NCBI GenBank assembly: GCA_037903475.1
Contig: JBAJFG010000633.1
Coordinates: 434,001-498,000 of the forward strand
DNA: 64,000 nucleotides
Direction of reading: 5' to 3'
Source of the DNA: Ancylostoma caninum
Lineage: Eukaryota > Nematoda > Chromadorea > Rhabditida > Ancylostomatidae
Part shown: positions 30,119 through 40,695 of the stretch, piece after piece
Layout: each line of letters begins with the position of its first letter
Numbering within the stretch: the first letter of the stretch is position 1
Notes under the pieces: generated by a model
The model's database searches: none
Seen by the model: only the letters and a program-made list of their open reading frames with translations
Told to the model about the DNA's origin: nothing
Position numbers and translations under genes: made by a program

Positions 30119-33100
30119 AGCTCTCAGATGGATTCTTCTTCTTCTTAGCGTTTTTCCCGTTTCGCAGCGGGGTCCGCTTTGCTGGTCTTTTGACGCCAGA
30201 GTGCTCTGTCGTGCTTGGTCGGGACGGATCCCAGCCGTCTTGAGGTCACCGTGTACGGTGTCAAGCCATCGTTGCTTTGGTCGTCCTTTAGGCCGCTTTC
30301 CTGGTACCTCTACGTCGAAGCCAATCCTACAGACTTTGTCGCCATCAGCGCGAAGAACGTGACCAAACCATCGCAGACGCGCCTCACGGAGCTTGTCGGC
30401 TATCGCAGCTATCCCAAATCGCTGTCGTATGTCCATGTAGCATATGCGATCTAGCTGCCTAAAGCCACCCATCCACAGCAGCATCCTCATCTCAGTGACA
30501 CTGATTCGGCGTTCCATTTCCTTAGTGGCGGGCCAGCACTCGGCACCATACAGCGCGACAGGATGTACCACGGTACGGTAGATCTTCGACTTGAGCAGGT
30601 CTGGTATGTCCTTGTCGCACAGCACACCGGTCAGCGAGCGCCACTTCAACCACGCAGCGGCGACGCGTGCGGTGATCTCATGGACGAGGCTGCCGTCTGA
30701 TGAAACCACTGAGTCGAGGTATTTGAACGTAGCGGCTCGCCGAAGATCCGTGCCATTAACTTTGATAGTGCCAGACTCGTGCTCGTCGGTGGTCAAATAC
30801 TCGATCTTCTTAACGTTGAGGCGGAGGCCGAACCGTGCCAGCTGGTCACTCCACGCTTGCGTCTGTCGTTCAAGTTCACCCTTGTCTTCGGATGCAAGCA
30901 TTACGTCATCCGCGTACAGCAGCGTCCACGGCGCTGGTCTTTGAAGCTCCTTTGTGATGGAATCCATGACTACGATGAAAAGAAGCGGGGAAAGGGCTGA
31001 GCCTTGGTGTGCGCCCACGGTTTTGGGGAACTCCGTCGATGTACCCGCGGCCGCCTGCACTTTACTCCTGTGATCGGCGTAAAGAATCCGCACCCATTCG
31101 ATCAGCTCTTCGGGAATGCCGTGAAGCCGCAGAGCATACCAAATGACTTCGTGGGGGACGCGGTCAAAGGCCTTCTCCAGATCTAGGAAGGCTAGGTGCA
31201 ATGGTCTTTTCTTTTCACGATGCTTCTCGATCAGGAGACGGGCGGCGTGGATGGCATCGGTAGTGCCGCATCCGGGTACAAAACCGCACTGGTTCGGGGA
31301 TAGTTGAACAATTTCACGAATCCGGCGATCAATGATACGCTCGAAGATCTTCATGGTATGCGACAGAAGACGGATTGGTCGATAGTTCGCGCAGTCAGCG
31401 GGGCTACCCTTGCCCTTCCAGATTGGGATGGTAGTGCTTCGCTGCCAGTCCACGGGCACTTTCTTCTCCGCTATGACTAGATTAAAAAATTTCGTTAACC
31501 AATCAGCGGAGTTCCAGCACTGCGACTTCCACAATTCTGCTGCAATATCATCTGGACCAGTCGCTTTGCCTGGCTTCATTCGCTTCAGTGCATACATGGT
31601 CTCTTCGATGGTGATTGGCTGCACTGGTCCGGAGGTGGGCGGAACTTCTGGGACGGATGGATGGGCAAATTCTTCCGTCGAGACCTTCTCAAAATAATCC
31701 TTCCATCGTTGCATCACCTTCTTGTGATCCATCAGGAGGTGGCCTTGCTCGTCGTTGACGCCGTGAAACTTCTCGACGTCGTCTGCTTGGCGCTGACGCG
31801 ATTTCGCGAGTCGGTAGATGAAGCGCTCACCGTCCCTCGAGTCTAACTTCTTACAGACTTCATCGTAATGAGCCGCCTTCGCTGCGGCTACAGCCTTCTT
31901 AGCAGCCCTTTTCGCTTCGCGGTAACTCCTCCAGTTGTCTGTCGTTTTATTGTCAAGGAAGGAGTGGTAGAGCCGCTTCTTTTCGCGAACTTTCGCCCTC
32001 ACTTCCTCTGTCCAAAGCCAAGTCTTCCTGTCAATCTTCCGTCGATCAGGCCTGGTCGTGCCGAGTTCGGAGCGAGCAGTTGCGAGGACAGCATCAGTTA
32101 CCTTTTGCCATGTTTCGTCGACGTTCGTGATGGGTGGCAACTGAATGTGAGAGATGACTGCTATTTCTTTCTCTCTTAATCTCCACCACTTGATTCGAGC
32201 CGGCCCACATCGTTCGACGCGCTTCTTGTTTGGCGGCGTGATTTTCATTGTGCAAATTAGCAGCCGGTGTTGCGACGCGACCGTCTCATACGGTACGACT
32301 TTTGCATCCGTGACGAGCTTCTGGTCTTGATACCTCACAAGCACGTAGTCGATCTGTGTCGTGTTGCTGCCGCTGTAGAAGGAGACGAGGTGGGATGGTC
32401 GCTTCCGAAATCTCGTGTTCGTTATAACAAGGTTATGAGACTCGGCGTAATCGAGAATGCGCTCGCCATCCTCGTTACGCACCCCGTATCCGAAGCCGCC
32501 GTGGCATCTGTAGCCGTCCTTCGTCGATCCCACGTGCCCATTCAAGTCCCCTGCAATAATAACCGTATCTTCTGGTGGTACTGCAGCGGTCTTCTCATCA
32601 ATCAGCGCCCAGAAGTCGTCTTTGGCTCGGTCTGAACATCCGGTCTGTGGGGCGTATGCCGAGAAAAAATGGATGCGCCTTTCCAAAGTGACGACAACAA
32701 TCTTCATAAGACGGTCGTCAAAACGCTCCACGCCTGCTATGGAATCCCTGAACCGTTCGGAGACAATGATGCCGACACCATTTCTTGTACCTGGGCTACC
32801 ATTGTAGACGATTTTGAATCCGCACCCGATGTCCTTGGATTTGCTGCCAGACCACCTCGTCTCCTGCACCGCACACAAGTCGATTCGACGGCGCTGCAGT
32901 GCTGCTGCCAGTTCAAATGAACGGCCTGTCAACGTGCCGACGTTCAAAGTAGCAATACGCGTCTTGGCCACGTTGTTATCCTTAACGACTCGCCTGCTTG
33001 CCCCCCGATGCCGCCGTTCGCGAAGCATCGGGGACCCTCGCATATTATTGTCCACACTCACCGGGCCCCGCGAGTGGGCGTCGATTCCCGCGTACGCCGT

Positions 33101-33130
33101 AGCCTTCTTCTTGAATCCATTTGACGTCAT
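30101..33130 (-). CDS. RTE endonuclease-reverse transcriptase
   Basis: A 1009-residue ORF read from ATG at 33130. Residues about 57-295 are an APE-type endonuclease: ATLNVGTLTGR, QETRW (Glu90), SAYAPQTG, IIAGDLNGHVG (Asp195, Asn197), QIDYVLV (Asp261) and SQHRLL (His289; Gln in place of the usual Asp before it, as in many RTE proteins). The RT spans about 510-760: MKPGKATGPDDI, NYRPIRLLS, QCGFVPGCGTTDAI, LAFLDLEKAFDRV (Asp650, Asp656), GAHQGSALSPLLF and YADD at 739-742. The C-terminus has the usual LRWFGHVLRAD and KGRPKQRW. Near 30205-30215 a one-base loss shifts the frame, so the normal stop (TAA, complement at 30145-30147) is bypassed. The ORF then runs about 11 codons past the element end into flanking DNA. 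Otherwise no lesion is seen. Confidence 0.9.
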   Translation of the reverse strand: MTSNGFKKKATAYAGIDAHSRGPVSVDNNMRGSPMLRERRHRGASRRVVKDNNVAKTRIATLNVGTLTGRSFELAAALQRRRIDLCAVQETRWSGSKSKDIGCGFKIVYNGSPGTRNGVGIIVSERFRDSIAGVERFDDRLMKIVVVTLERRIHFFSAYAPQTGCSDRAKDDFWALIDEKTAAVPPEDTVIIAGDLNGHVGSTKDGYRCHGGFGYGVRNEDGERILDYAESHNLVITNTRFRKRPSHLVSFYSGSNTTQIDYVLVRYQDQKLVTDAKVVPYETVASQHRLLICTMKITPPNKKRVERCGPARIKWWRLREKEIAVISHIQLPPITNVDETWQKVTDAVLATARSELGTTRPDRRKIDRKTWLWTEEVRAKVREKKRLYHSFLDNKTTDNWRSYREAKRAAKKAVAAAKAAHYDEVCKKLDSRDGERFIYRLAKSRQRQADDVEKFHGVNDEQGHLLMDHKKVMQRWKDYFEKVSTEEFAHPSVPEVPPTSGPVQPITIEETMYALKRMKPGKATGPDDIAAELWKSQCWNSADWLTKFFNLVIAEKKVPVDWQRSTTIPIWKGKGSPADCANYRPIRLLSHTMKIFERIIDRRIREIVQLSPNQCGFVPGCGTTDAIHAARLLIEKHREKKRPLHLAFLDLEKAFDRVPHEVIWYALRLHGIPEELIEWVRILYADHRSKVQAAAGTSTEFPKTVGAHQGSALSPLLFIVVMDSITKELQRPAPWTLLYADDVMLASEDKGELERQTQAWSDQLARFGLRLNVKKIEYLTTDEHESGTIKVNGTDLRRAATFKYLDSVVSSDGSLVHEITARVAAAWLKWRSLTGVLCDKDIPDLLKSKIYRTVVHPVALYGAECWPATKEMERRISVTEMRMLLWMGGFRQLDRICYMDIRQRFGIAAIADKLREARLRWFGHVLRADGDKVCRIGFDVEVPGKRPKGRPKQRWLDTVHGDLKTAGIRPDQARQSTLASKDQQSGPRCETGKTLRRRRIHLRAILDVK
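30119..30134 (+). repeat. RTE target site duplication, left
   Basis: AGCTCTCAGATGGATT, perfectly repeated at 33570-33585. Confidence 0.9.
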
Positions 33131-33569
33131 GATCCATTAGATGTGACGTGGGGTGTTCGTCAGCCGGCCTGTCACTACGGCCTGTCGCCGGCATTCGAAT
33201 GACGAGGAGAAGGATTCCCCCCGTGGACAAGGGACTTATTTGTTAGAGGCGGCCCCTACTCGCCTCTCATGCGCTTCCCAGTCGTTAGAATGCGAGCTTT
33301 TGGCCAAATCCGAACTGCAGGATACAGCCCACACAAAGCATTTGCACACACCCACGCGCGTGAGTGCATGTTCACACTCATATGCCGGCCGTATGAATCG
33401 AATCCAGCACTGTCGAACTAAGGAGTCCATCCCCCAGATCTACCCGCGTCGCAGGGCAAGCGCATGGCTGCTTTTGGTCCGCGATAAACCCCCTATCCGC
33501 CATCCGGGGTCGCGCCACGTAGCCTCGCAGCAAATCGGCTGGGATCCCTCGTAGGAGGGAGATCCGTGG
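30135..33569 (-). mobile_element. Full-length RTE-clade non-LTR retrotransposon
   Basis: A 3435-bp element on the minus strand between perfect 16-bp direct repeats. The 5' untranslated part is about 440 bp (33131-33569). One ORF2-type protein follows, and the 3' end is a very short (GAA)n-like tail (TAAGAAGAAGAAGAA read on the minus strand), typical of RTE elements. RTE-clade elements are known from hookworms (dingo elements of Ancylostoma); membership here is inferred from the protein. Confidence 0.92.
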
Positions 33570-33585
33570 AGCTCTCAGATGGATT
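33570..33585 (+). repeat. RTE target site duplication, right
   Basis: AGCTCTCAGATGGATT, identical to 30119-30134. Confidence 0.9.
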
Positions 33586-35000
33586 GAGGACTTGATATTA
33601 AGCTATCATGACTTATAATGAAGCGCTTATTCTGGGTGATTTTTGGGAAATCCTTGATTTATGCTCTGCAAGAGAATGGTTCCGTACGTACCACATACAG
33701 ATGTTGGATCTTTTTATAATATTAGTAGCACATCACATCATATGAACAGGTCGAATGAAAGGAGAGGTACTACAGCTAGGAGCTAACGAGTTAGTTAGGA
33801 GAAACGATAAGAAATCGACCAAGCCGAGCCATGCGGTTACAGCTAGAAGTGACATAACGTTGCACCTCGTTAGGAAATGCACCGCAAAGCAAACAAAACG
33901 AAACACAAAAAAAAAACAAAAAAGTAACATGCGAAAGATGAAAGTAGTCTATCCCTGGGAAGCGAAAGCAGATCGCGGAGAAGAGACTCGTAAAGGTGAA
34001 CATTATCGCAACCTAAACATCATCAACTTTCAGAACATCAAGTACACTAATTTTGGATAATTTCCTTCTAAAAACTCTCGAGGTGACACTACACAGTACT
34101 TTGCTGGGTAGTAATTTAATAAACCGTGAAACGCTGAAGAAAAAAGAGTTGAAAATAGTCGGTAACTGTTCAAGCCCAACTCTCTTATGATACACACTTA
34201 AATAGCACGTACGTCCACTCATTGGAAGGAAGGTCCAATATTTGCTTGCGTTAAGTTATACTTCTTTCCCTAGGATTTGAAAGCAAAATACTAGATCACT
34301 GGCTATTTGCTCAATCCCGTACAAAAGCACAATCCAACATGAAGGTCGGAGAATAATTTTGAATGGTTAAATTGGTTTCCAGATCCATGTTGGAAATCAG
34401 ATGAAGCGCTACACTGTGGTCACAAAAGATGCAGTGAAAACAGTAGCTTAGACACGGAAAATGAATTCTGAGTAAGAAAGTACTGTTCAGCGAGGTGGAA
34501 TGATGACAGCGTCTGTTTTCGGGAGTACCATGGGATCGATGGAAAGGCCACTAAAAATGGTTATTAGCCAAAATTTTTAGAAGCTTTGGCTGTGGCAACC
34601 CGACATTTGCACAGGGAAAAAAGTATTGTCTCTCCATGGCAGCATGACCGCTCATGCAGGTGTTGTGGCCCATCAAAAATCTTGTAGTAATGAAAGCATT
34701 GGCTCCTCCATACCTGCACCTTTCTTAGAATCATGACATCTTTCCGTCAAGGGCAAGATTCCGATCAAGAGATGAGTTATTATGGCTTCAAACGGTGATT
34801 CTGAGTACTTCTGAGTACAGAGAAAATCATTCTAGAAAAAAATTAAAAACCAATCGTGTTGAGTTTCGAGGGGATTGCGTCATGAAATATAGTATTGATT
34901 GTATCAGGTTTGTTTTGTTTTCATTGCTATTCCGAAAACTTTTCAAACCGCCCTCGTAAACACAGCAGGAAAACCACCTTCCCACTTTTGCGACAATCTA
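33586..35000. other. No recognised gene
   Basis: 33610-33640 (TATCATGACTTATAATGAAG, then CGCTTATTCTGGGTG) resembles 3645-3680 of the E1 tail, so a small fragment of that family may be present. 33755-34057 (+) is open for 101 codons with Lys/Arg-rich composition (NTKKKQKSNMRKMKVV) but has no motif. Nothing else is supported. Confidence 0.3.
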
Positions 35001-35507
35001 CTCAGACAATTTCGCGGGCAAATCCCGTTCCGACCGCCGACGAATCCCCAACGAAACGTTTGAACGAGGACCAACTCAGACAATTTCGGGGGCAAATCCC
35101 GTTTCGAACGAGCGGGGGGCGAGGGTCGGAACGAGCATTTGGGTGTTTCCGCCCGAGAAGTAGTCGCATTCAGGGCCGGTGTAGGGCCGCTGAATACGGG
35201 GCTTGCATTCCTATCCGCCCGAGTACTATCCGCGTTCGGGCCGCCATCAGCCCGCAAACCACCAGGTGCTACTGCTCCTAATCCAGCGCACAAGGCTGTA
35301 TTCTCCACAATTACCTGTCAGCTGGACGCCGGCACCGTGACAACCTCTGGCAGCTTGGTCATTGCTTGGGCATAGTCTCGCACGGAAGAACTCCGGATTC
35401 GAAGCTATTGTGGATCCAACGTGATCCACCGGAGTATAAAATCAACACAAATATGCAAATTCTTATCAGAAATACGAAAAGATGGCTGTTTGCAAGCCGT
35501 ATCCACG

Positions 35508-35632
35508 GTTTCGCAGTGCTAGCCTTCTTCTATTACTGAGAGGATTCGAACCAACCTGAGCATCCTTTATAAATGACTGAGAGTCCGCTGCTTTATCCAC
35601 TAGGCCATCCATGCTGCAGCTCTCTTCCATAC
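35508..35632 (-). repeat. tRNA-like (Pol III promoter) unit in left foldback arm
   Basis: Read on the minus strand it has an A box TGGCCTAGTGG (35597-35607) and a B box GGTTCGAATCC (35542-35552). It is the inverted counterpart of 36290-36425. Confidence 0.7.
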
Positions 35633-36289
35633 CGGCGTTGCCTTCATCCTTTATCACGTGCGTACTACCACCAACCAACCATTCCGACCGAGCCATTCCC
35701 CTATTGAGCCGAAATATGTAGTCGTTCAGGCCGCTTTTTGGAGATATTTGTCGGCGGTCAGTGGCCGCGGAAAGCGCGCCGATGCCCAACACTCTTCACA
35801 TAGCGGGCCGAACCCTGACGGTGGTACATCAGCCCGAATGATTCTGCGTCCAGCCCGCGATTCGCCCGACAGCGCGTTTGGCCCGCAACATGCGTGGTTC
35901 CGCCCGCTGTTAGTCCGCTATTGGTCCTCGTTCAAACGTCGGGGATTTGCCGGCGGTTGGAACGGGGTTTGCACCCGAAATTGTCTGAGAATAGCGGACA
36001 AACAGCGGGCGGAACCACACCAGTTGCGGGCCAAATGCGCTGTCGTGCGAATAGCGGGCTGAACGCAGTGACATTCGGGCTAAAGCACCACCGTCGGGGT
36101 TCCGCCCGCTAGGTGAAGAGTGTCGGGCATCGGCCCGTTTTTCGCGGCCACTGACCGCCGGCAAATATCTCCAAAAAGCGGCCTGAACGACTACATATCT
36201 CGGCTCAATAAGGAACTGACCCGGTCGAAATGGTTGGTTGGTGATAGTAGAGATGTGGTAATGGATGAAGGCAACCCCGGTAGGGAAGA

Positions 36290-36425
36290 GATCAGCAGCA
36301 TCGATGGCCTAGTGGATAGAGCAGCGGAATCTCAGTCATTCATAAAGAATGGTCAGGTTGGTTCGAATCCTGTCAGTAATAGAAGAAGGCTAGCACTACG
36401 AAACCATCGATGGACCTTGCAAACA
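36290..36425 (+). repeat. tRNA-like (Pol III promoter) unit in right foldback arm
   Basis: The A box TGGCCTAGTGG (36305-36315) and B box GGTTCGAATCC (36360-36370) both match the Pol III consensus exactly, with tRNA-like spacing. The stems are not those of a working tRNA (poor T stem, no matching acceptor), so this looks like a tRNA-derived SINE-like unit carried in the arm. Confidence 0.7.
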
Positions 36426-36849
36426 GCCGATCTTTTCGTATTTCTCATGTGAAATTGCGTATTTATGTTGTTTTTATGCTCCGGTCGATCACTGTGGATC
36501 CACAATGGCATCGAACCCGGCACTCATCCGTCCGAGACTGCGCGAGATGTGACCGATGCCCCGAGGGTTGTCACGGTGCCGGCGTCCAATCGACAGGTAA
36601 TTGTGGAGAATGCTGCCTTGTGCGCTGGATTAGGAGCAGTAGCGCTTGGTGGTTTGCGGGCTCATGGCGGCCTGAACGCGGACAGTACTCGGACGGATGG
36701 GAATGCAAGCCCCGTTTTCAGCGGCCCTACAGCGGCCTGAGTGCGGCTACTTCTCAGGCCAAAACAACCAAGCGCTCGCTCCGACCCTCGCCCCCCCCCC
36801 CCCCACCGCTCGTTCCGAACGAGATTTGCCCCCGAAACTGTCTGAGTAG

Positions 36850-37718
36850 GCACCTCCCTGAGGAGATGGGCGGAGTCAACGAGAACTTTGGTGCATCTCG
36901 GAAGCTGGGTGAGCTGGATTTACGCAGTTGGCTCACTTTGTGAATGCTTCTGCCGCATTACCCGCTGAGGTCTGGACGCGACTGTGCAGTCACGATATCT
37001 GTTCATTTCGAGAAATCTTGTGCACATAATGAAAACAACAAATAATGAAAATTTCTGAATAGCTCCCAACCTTTTACCATCATTCTCGAGATTTACAAAG
37101 AGTGCGGGTGTTTTGATTTAAAAAAGAGGTGTGCCGTGGCCTCCGTGGTACGGCTCCGCCAATGGAGAGCGGGTCCAGTTTGCCCTATCTGTAAGGAGCA
37201 ACACCAGAATAAGGGTTGATCGACGGCTGAGGGGCCCATTGTGGCCCAATATTTTGGAGCACACCAACATACAGGTCCGCCATCACAGGATCGGTTTGCT
37301 CTGGCTCAATAACGTAGAGAACGCCAGAATACGGGTCCACCAATATAGGATGGATGCGCTGTGGCTCATTAACATGAGAAGGGATCCAATAATGGAGAAA
37401 GGGTCTGCCGTGGCCCAATGGTGTGGGGAACACCAGGATACGAATTCCCCTTGATCCGATAGTGTGGAAAAAAGCAGGATACAGGTCCGCTGATGGAAAA
37501 CGCGTCTGCGTTGGCCCAGTAGTGACAAGAACACACGAATAAGCCCTGTGATGGAGAACAGACTTCTCATACTCACCTCTTGTGAAGGATTTCGTATCTG
37601 AGCTCATTCAGTGATTAGTTTTCGTTCATTGTCAATTTTCCAGAAGTTAGGCAAATGCGAAACTTTTGCACATGCCCCAAAAGGCTGCCCCACCTCACTT
37701 TCTAACGTCCCAAAGAGG
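36850..37718 (-). mobile_element. Minisatellite-bearing element E4
   Basis: A minus-strand copy. The tail is at 36950-37110: GTGCAGTCACGATATCTGTT matches 3712-3726 of E1 inverted, and TTTCTGAATAGCTCCCAACC matches 3560-3580 inverted. The array of about seven ~60-bp units is at 37125-37560 and the head at 37565-37718. It ends in CTGCCCCACCTCACTTTCTA and a decayed hairpin GCTAG. The tail is cut short by or near the foldback element on its left. Confidence 0.65.
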
Positions 37719-40141
37719 AGCTAGTTATAACATTTTTTAATAGATTCAACATTACCAAATCCAATAGTCGTATATCTATTGTCCACTCTACTTTTAACAA
37801 AGCTATTATGTATGTGGTAGTTATTAGGGTGGACCCTTGAGTTATTACTAGACCGGTGATCTAAGTATATGATGGGTAAGGAACTGGCGAGCCCTGATGA
37901 AAAAACTAGTTTGTTGAAAGTATGGGTGGAAAAATGCATTGACTCTTTTGGAGGCACAGACACTTACTTCCCGCGCCTGCTTCCTTTTGCAAGTTTAAAG
38001 GCTGTGTAAATGAGTTAAGTACTAGCAGATAACTCAAGTACGAGGGAAGAATGTTAGAAAAATCATCTAGCAAGCAAAAAGCCTACCTAAAGTTAAGCCG
38101 TAGAAGAAGAAAGCTAAGTTGCAGAAGGCAGAGTTTAACCGCTTACTGACAGATTTTATAAGCATAGAACTCAATTCGGGTAAATAACATGCCGTTCTCA
38201 ATCGTCCACGACTTCTTTCTTCAAACCAGAGTATTTTATCATTGTTTCGACAGAATTCAGAGAACCTCTCTCGTTGATGTTAAAAAGCGTGGGAGTGTTG
38301 ATGATTGTGTCATGGATTATTCGGTATTAGAACAAATCGAAAAAGGAAGTGCTACGTACATTTTTGTGAACCCGCTGCACTCCGTAATAACAAATGAATG
38401 TGTTTTGACATGTTAAAGTACAACCTAGTGTCAGTGGCTGGTCCTGCCAAATTTTTGAAACTCCTAGTTTTAACAAGTGATGCTGTACATATCACTCGTT
38501 GTAAGCTCCGAAAAAATCAATATTACTTGAACAACGAAGTAGTGATTGTCTAATGACATTGCATGGACGAGATATACCTTCAGGTATCCACGGTCCCTGC
38601 AGGGAATTCATTCCTATCTGCCGTATGGTAGGGAACAGAAAGAAAATACCAAACATGCAATTTAAAAATCCAATTAAAATGATTACTAAAGGAGAATACG
38701 TATCTAGTATAAAAACTCTCAAAATGTGGGACATTGAAGTCAAACATTGTTACATCCATCATAACTTCACATCATTGTGTGTGGCATTACCTCCACTCAT
38801 TCATTTTTACTTTTTTATGGGTTTCGTTTCGGTACTGGTGGATGAGACAGCATTTCTCACCAGCTTGTGCTAGTTTTACTAGCGGAACCTCTAGCATTTT
38901 CTTAAAGACACTTTAAGCTGGAGAACAGACCCGGTACAAATCCGATGAAGTCGTAGCCCTTGAAAGCGAAGCCAGCATGGCTATGCTGGCTACAGGCACT
39001 TTCGGAGGCGCTGTTGAAGAAGTCCAAAACCCATCATGGCTATGTACCTGCACGCCTTTTCGGAGGCGCTGTAGAGGGAGTCCACAAATCATTGTGGAAC
39101 AACGCGGCGTCCTGGTCGACAAAGAAACATCAGCCAATGAAGTGAATTTTATGACAAACTCGTGTGTGGCTAACAACTAATTCAAGGTTTGTCCGCTTTA
39201 AAAAAAACCACAGAACTATGTAGTGGAGTCTCGCTCAGTAGCGCAGCAACAAGTTCTTGAGTTCCCTCTTCTTTAATTGTGGTTCTGGTGGTTCCTCGAG
39301 TTCTTGTTGTTTTTTTAACCTTCTCCGCTAGAGTTTTCTCCTCTAGAGTTAGTCTGATGTGTAGAAAAAGCCTCATATTGGCGCATATTAAATGAATAAA
39401 TGGATAAATAAGTCTTTCACAATAGCGGTGTTCAAATATGGTAGGGCGTAAGAAAGCTGATTCGCGATGTGATCCTTTTCCTGCTTCCTAACTTTTTACC
39501 TTTAAAACAGCATCAAAATGGTCACTCGTCATTGAGTCGTTCATCATACCCACTTATGTATCTTGAAATCTCAATGCCCAGTGGATCATTCCTTCCGACT
39601 CTTACATATTTCCACCGTACAATTCACCCTTCTTATGGTACTCTTATTCGCTTATTCTGCAGTAAAAGTAACCTTCATCAGCTCGTACTCGCACAGCCTT
39701 CTTATACCTTTTGAAGTTCTCGTGGTGAGCCATCAAAACCACCATGTGCGGCACTTTCCGAGTACGTCGACTGTACTGATAGCGCGCGAATGTGGTTGAA
39801 CTTTCCAGTATTAACGCATCCTTGTTGTTTGAGTCGTCGTTCTCTCGATTTGTTCTATCCTTTATTTTGGTTTTTGTTCTTCTGCTCGTTCATGCCCAAT
39901 GAAGCTTGCCCCGTGAACTCTCCAAAAGAAAAGGCAGCGAGCAGCTGGCAGTGTTTTTGGCTATTGCAGCTAATTGAACGATAATTGGGCCAACATCGCA
40001 TGAGAAGCAAGCTAGAGATACACTCGGCAATTCGTCTCGCTTCACAGATCTCGTTATTTTTCATAACGACAACTTCATTTGTTTTTGTTGTATTTTTGGC
40101 CAATTAGTTTGACCAAAGCTTTCGTTCAACGTTTTCGTTTC
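37719..40141. other. No firm gene; unassigned ORFs
   Basis: Open stretches with coding-like composition: 37721-37963 (-), 38189-38413 (+) and 38553-38870 (+, with RDIPSGIHGPCREFIPICRM). None matches a known family by eye. A short direct repeat (TTTCGGAGGCGCTGT) occurs at 38999 and 39057. No repeat boundary was found. Confidence 0.25.
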
Positions 40142-40230
40142 AAAGTGATGGCCTCTGCATTTGCAGTGGCTTCGTAACCACGTTTCGTTCGGAGTTACGG
40201 AGCCACAGCAAATACAGAGGCCATCACTTT
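40142..40230. repeat. Strong 89-bp hairpin
   Basis: AAAGTGATGGCCTCTGCATT, then TGCAGTGGCTTCGTAAC, pairs with GTTACGGAGCCACAGCAAAT, then ACAGAGGCCATCACTTT, around a ~15-nt loop. There are only about four mismatches in the 37-bp stem. It may be a tiny MITE or a structured RNA precursor; no duplicate elsewhere in the window. Confidence 0.65.
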
Positions 40231-40695
40231 GTCAGAATTTTCAAGTTTCTGCCAAGTCTTTGCTAAACTAAGCCTGAAGCCCTGTCTCATTCTCAATTAC
40301 GAGCGCGCCCCTTTATGATGGTGCTCTGCTCAGCATCGTTATGAAAATTGTAAGCGTTGGAGGTCATAGAGATGAACTATTTGTTCTTATTTTCTGCAAC
40401 CTCCGTGTCGCACACACTCAGCTTTTGTCGCTGTTTAAACAAAATGGTTTCCTGCACCGTCTGTGGAACTAAGCTGTCATCCTCTCTCCGCTATCCGGTC
40501 ATTCTGACCATTTCTATCTCTGGACTTTGTCCGGAACGTAAAAACCTCGTCTCAGCTCGTTGTCATTCTTCACATTTCATTGATATCACTGTTCTGATCC
40601 GTGTCCAATCTTTCCGCTTCCTGTCCAAACAGAAGGTGAGGTGCCTGCGCACAGGCCTTCACTACAGGAATCTCAGCAATTTGCATTGTACGGAA
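40231..40695. other. No recognised gene
   Basis: 40357-40836 (+) is open for 159 codons but runs through the Helitron boundary and the nested MITE, so it is not a real gene. Confidence 0.35.

Larger units (their letters stand above)
35001..36846. mobile_element. Large foldback (snap-back) palindrome with tRNA-like arms
   Basis: Two arms of roughly 850 bp (35075-35922 and 35990-36846) are near-complementary around a 67-bp centre (35923-35989). Example pairs are CCGCTATTGG/GAATAGCGG at the inner edge, TTTTTGGAGATATTTG at 35733 with CAAATATCTCCAAAAA at 36162, and CTGTGGATCCACAATGG at 36490 with the complementary GGATCC region at 35411. The terminal motif CTCAGACAATTTCGGGGGCA occurs at 35075 and, inverted, at 36826-36846. 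An inverted copy of the centre (35001-35072, ending TTTGAACGAGGACCA) precedes the left arm. The arms are diverged by substitutions. No credible protein is encoded; long frames in it are palindrome by-products. Confidence 0.8.

Noticed and set aside
36300..36375. Functional tRNA gene
   Set aside because: A weak T stem and missing acceptor complement indicate a tRNA-derived unit.
35139..36943. Several 78-177-codon frames in the foldback region
   Set aside because: They occur in mirrored pairs because of the palindrome and have no domain.
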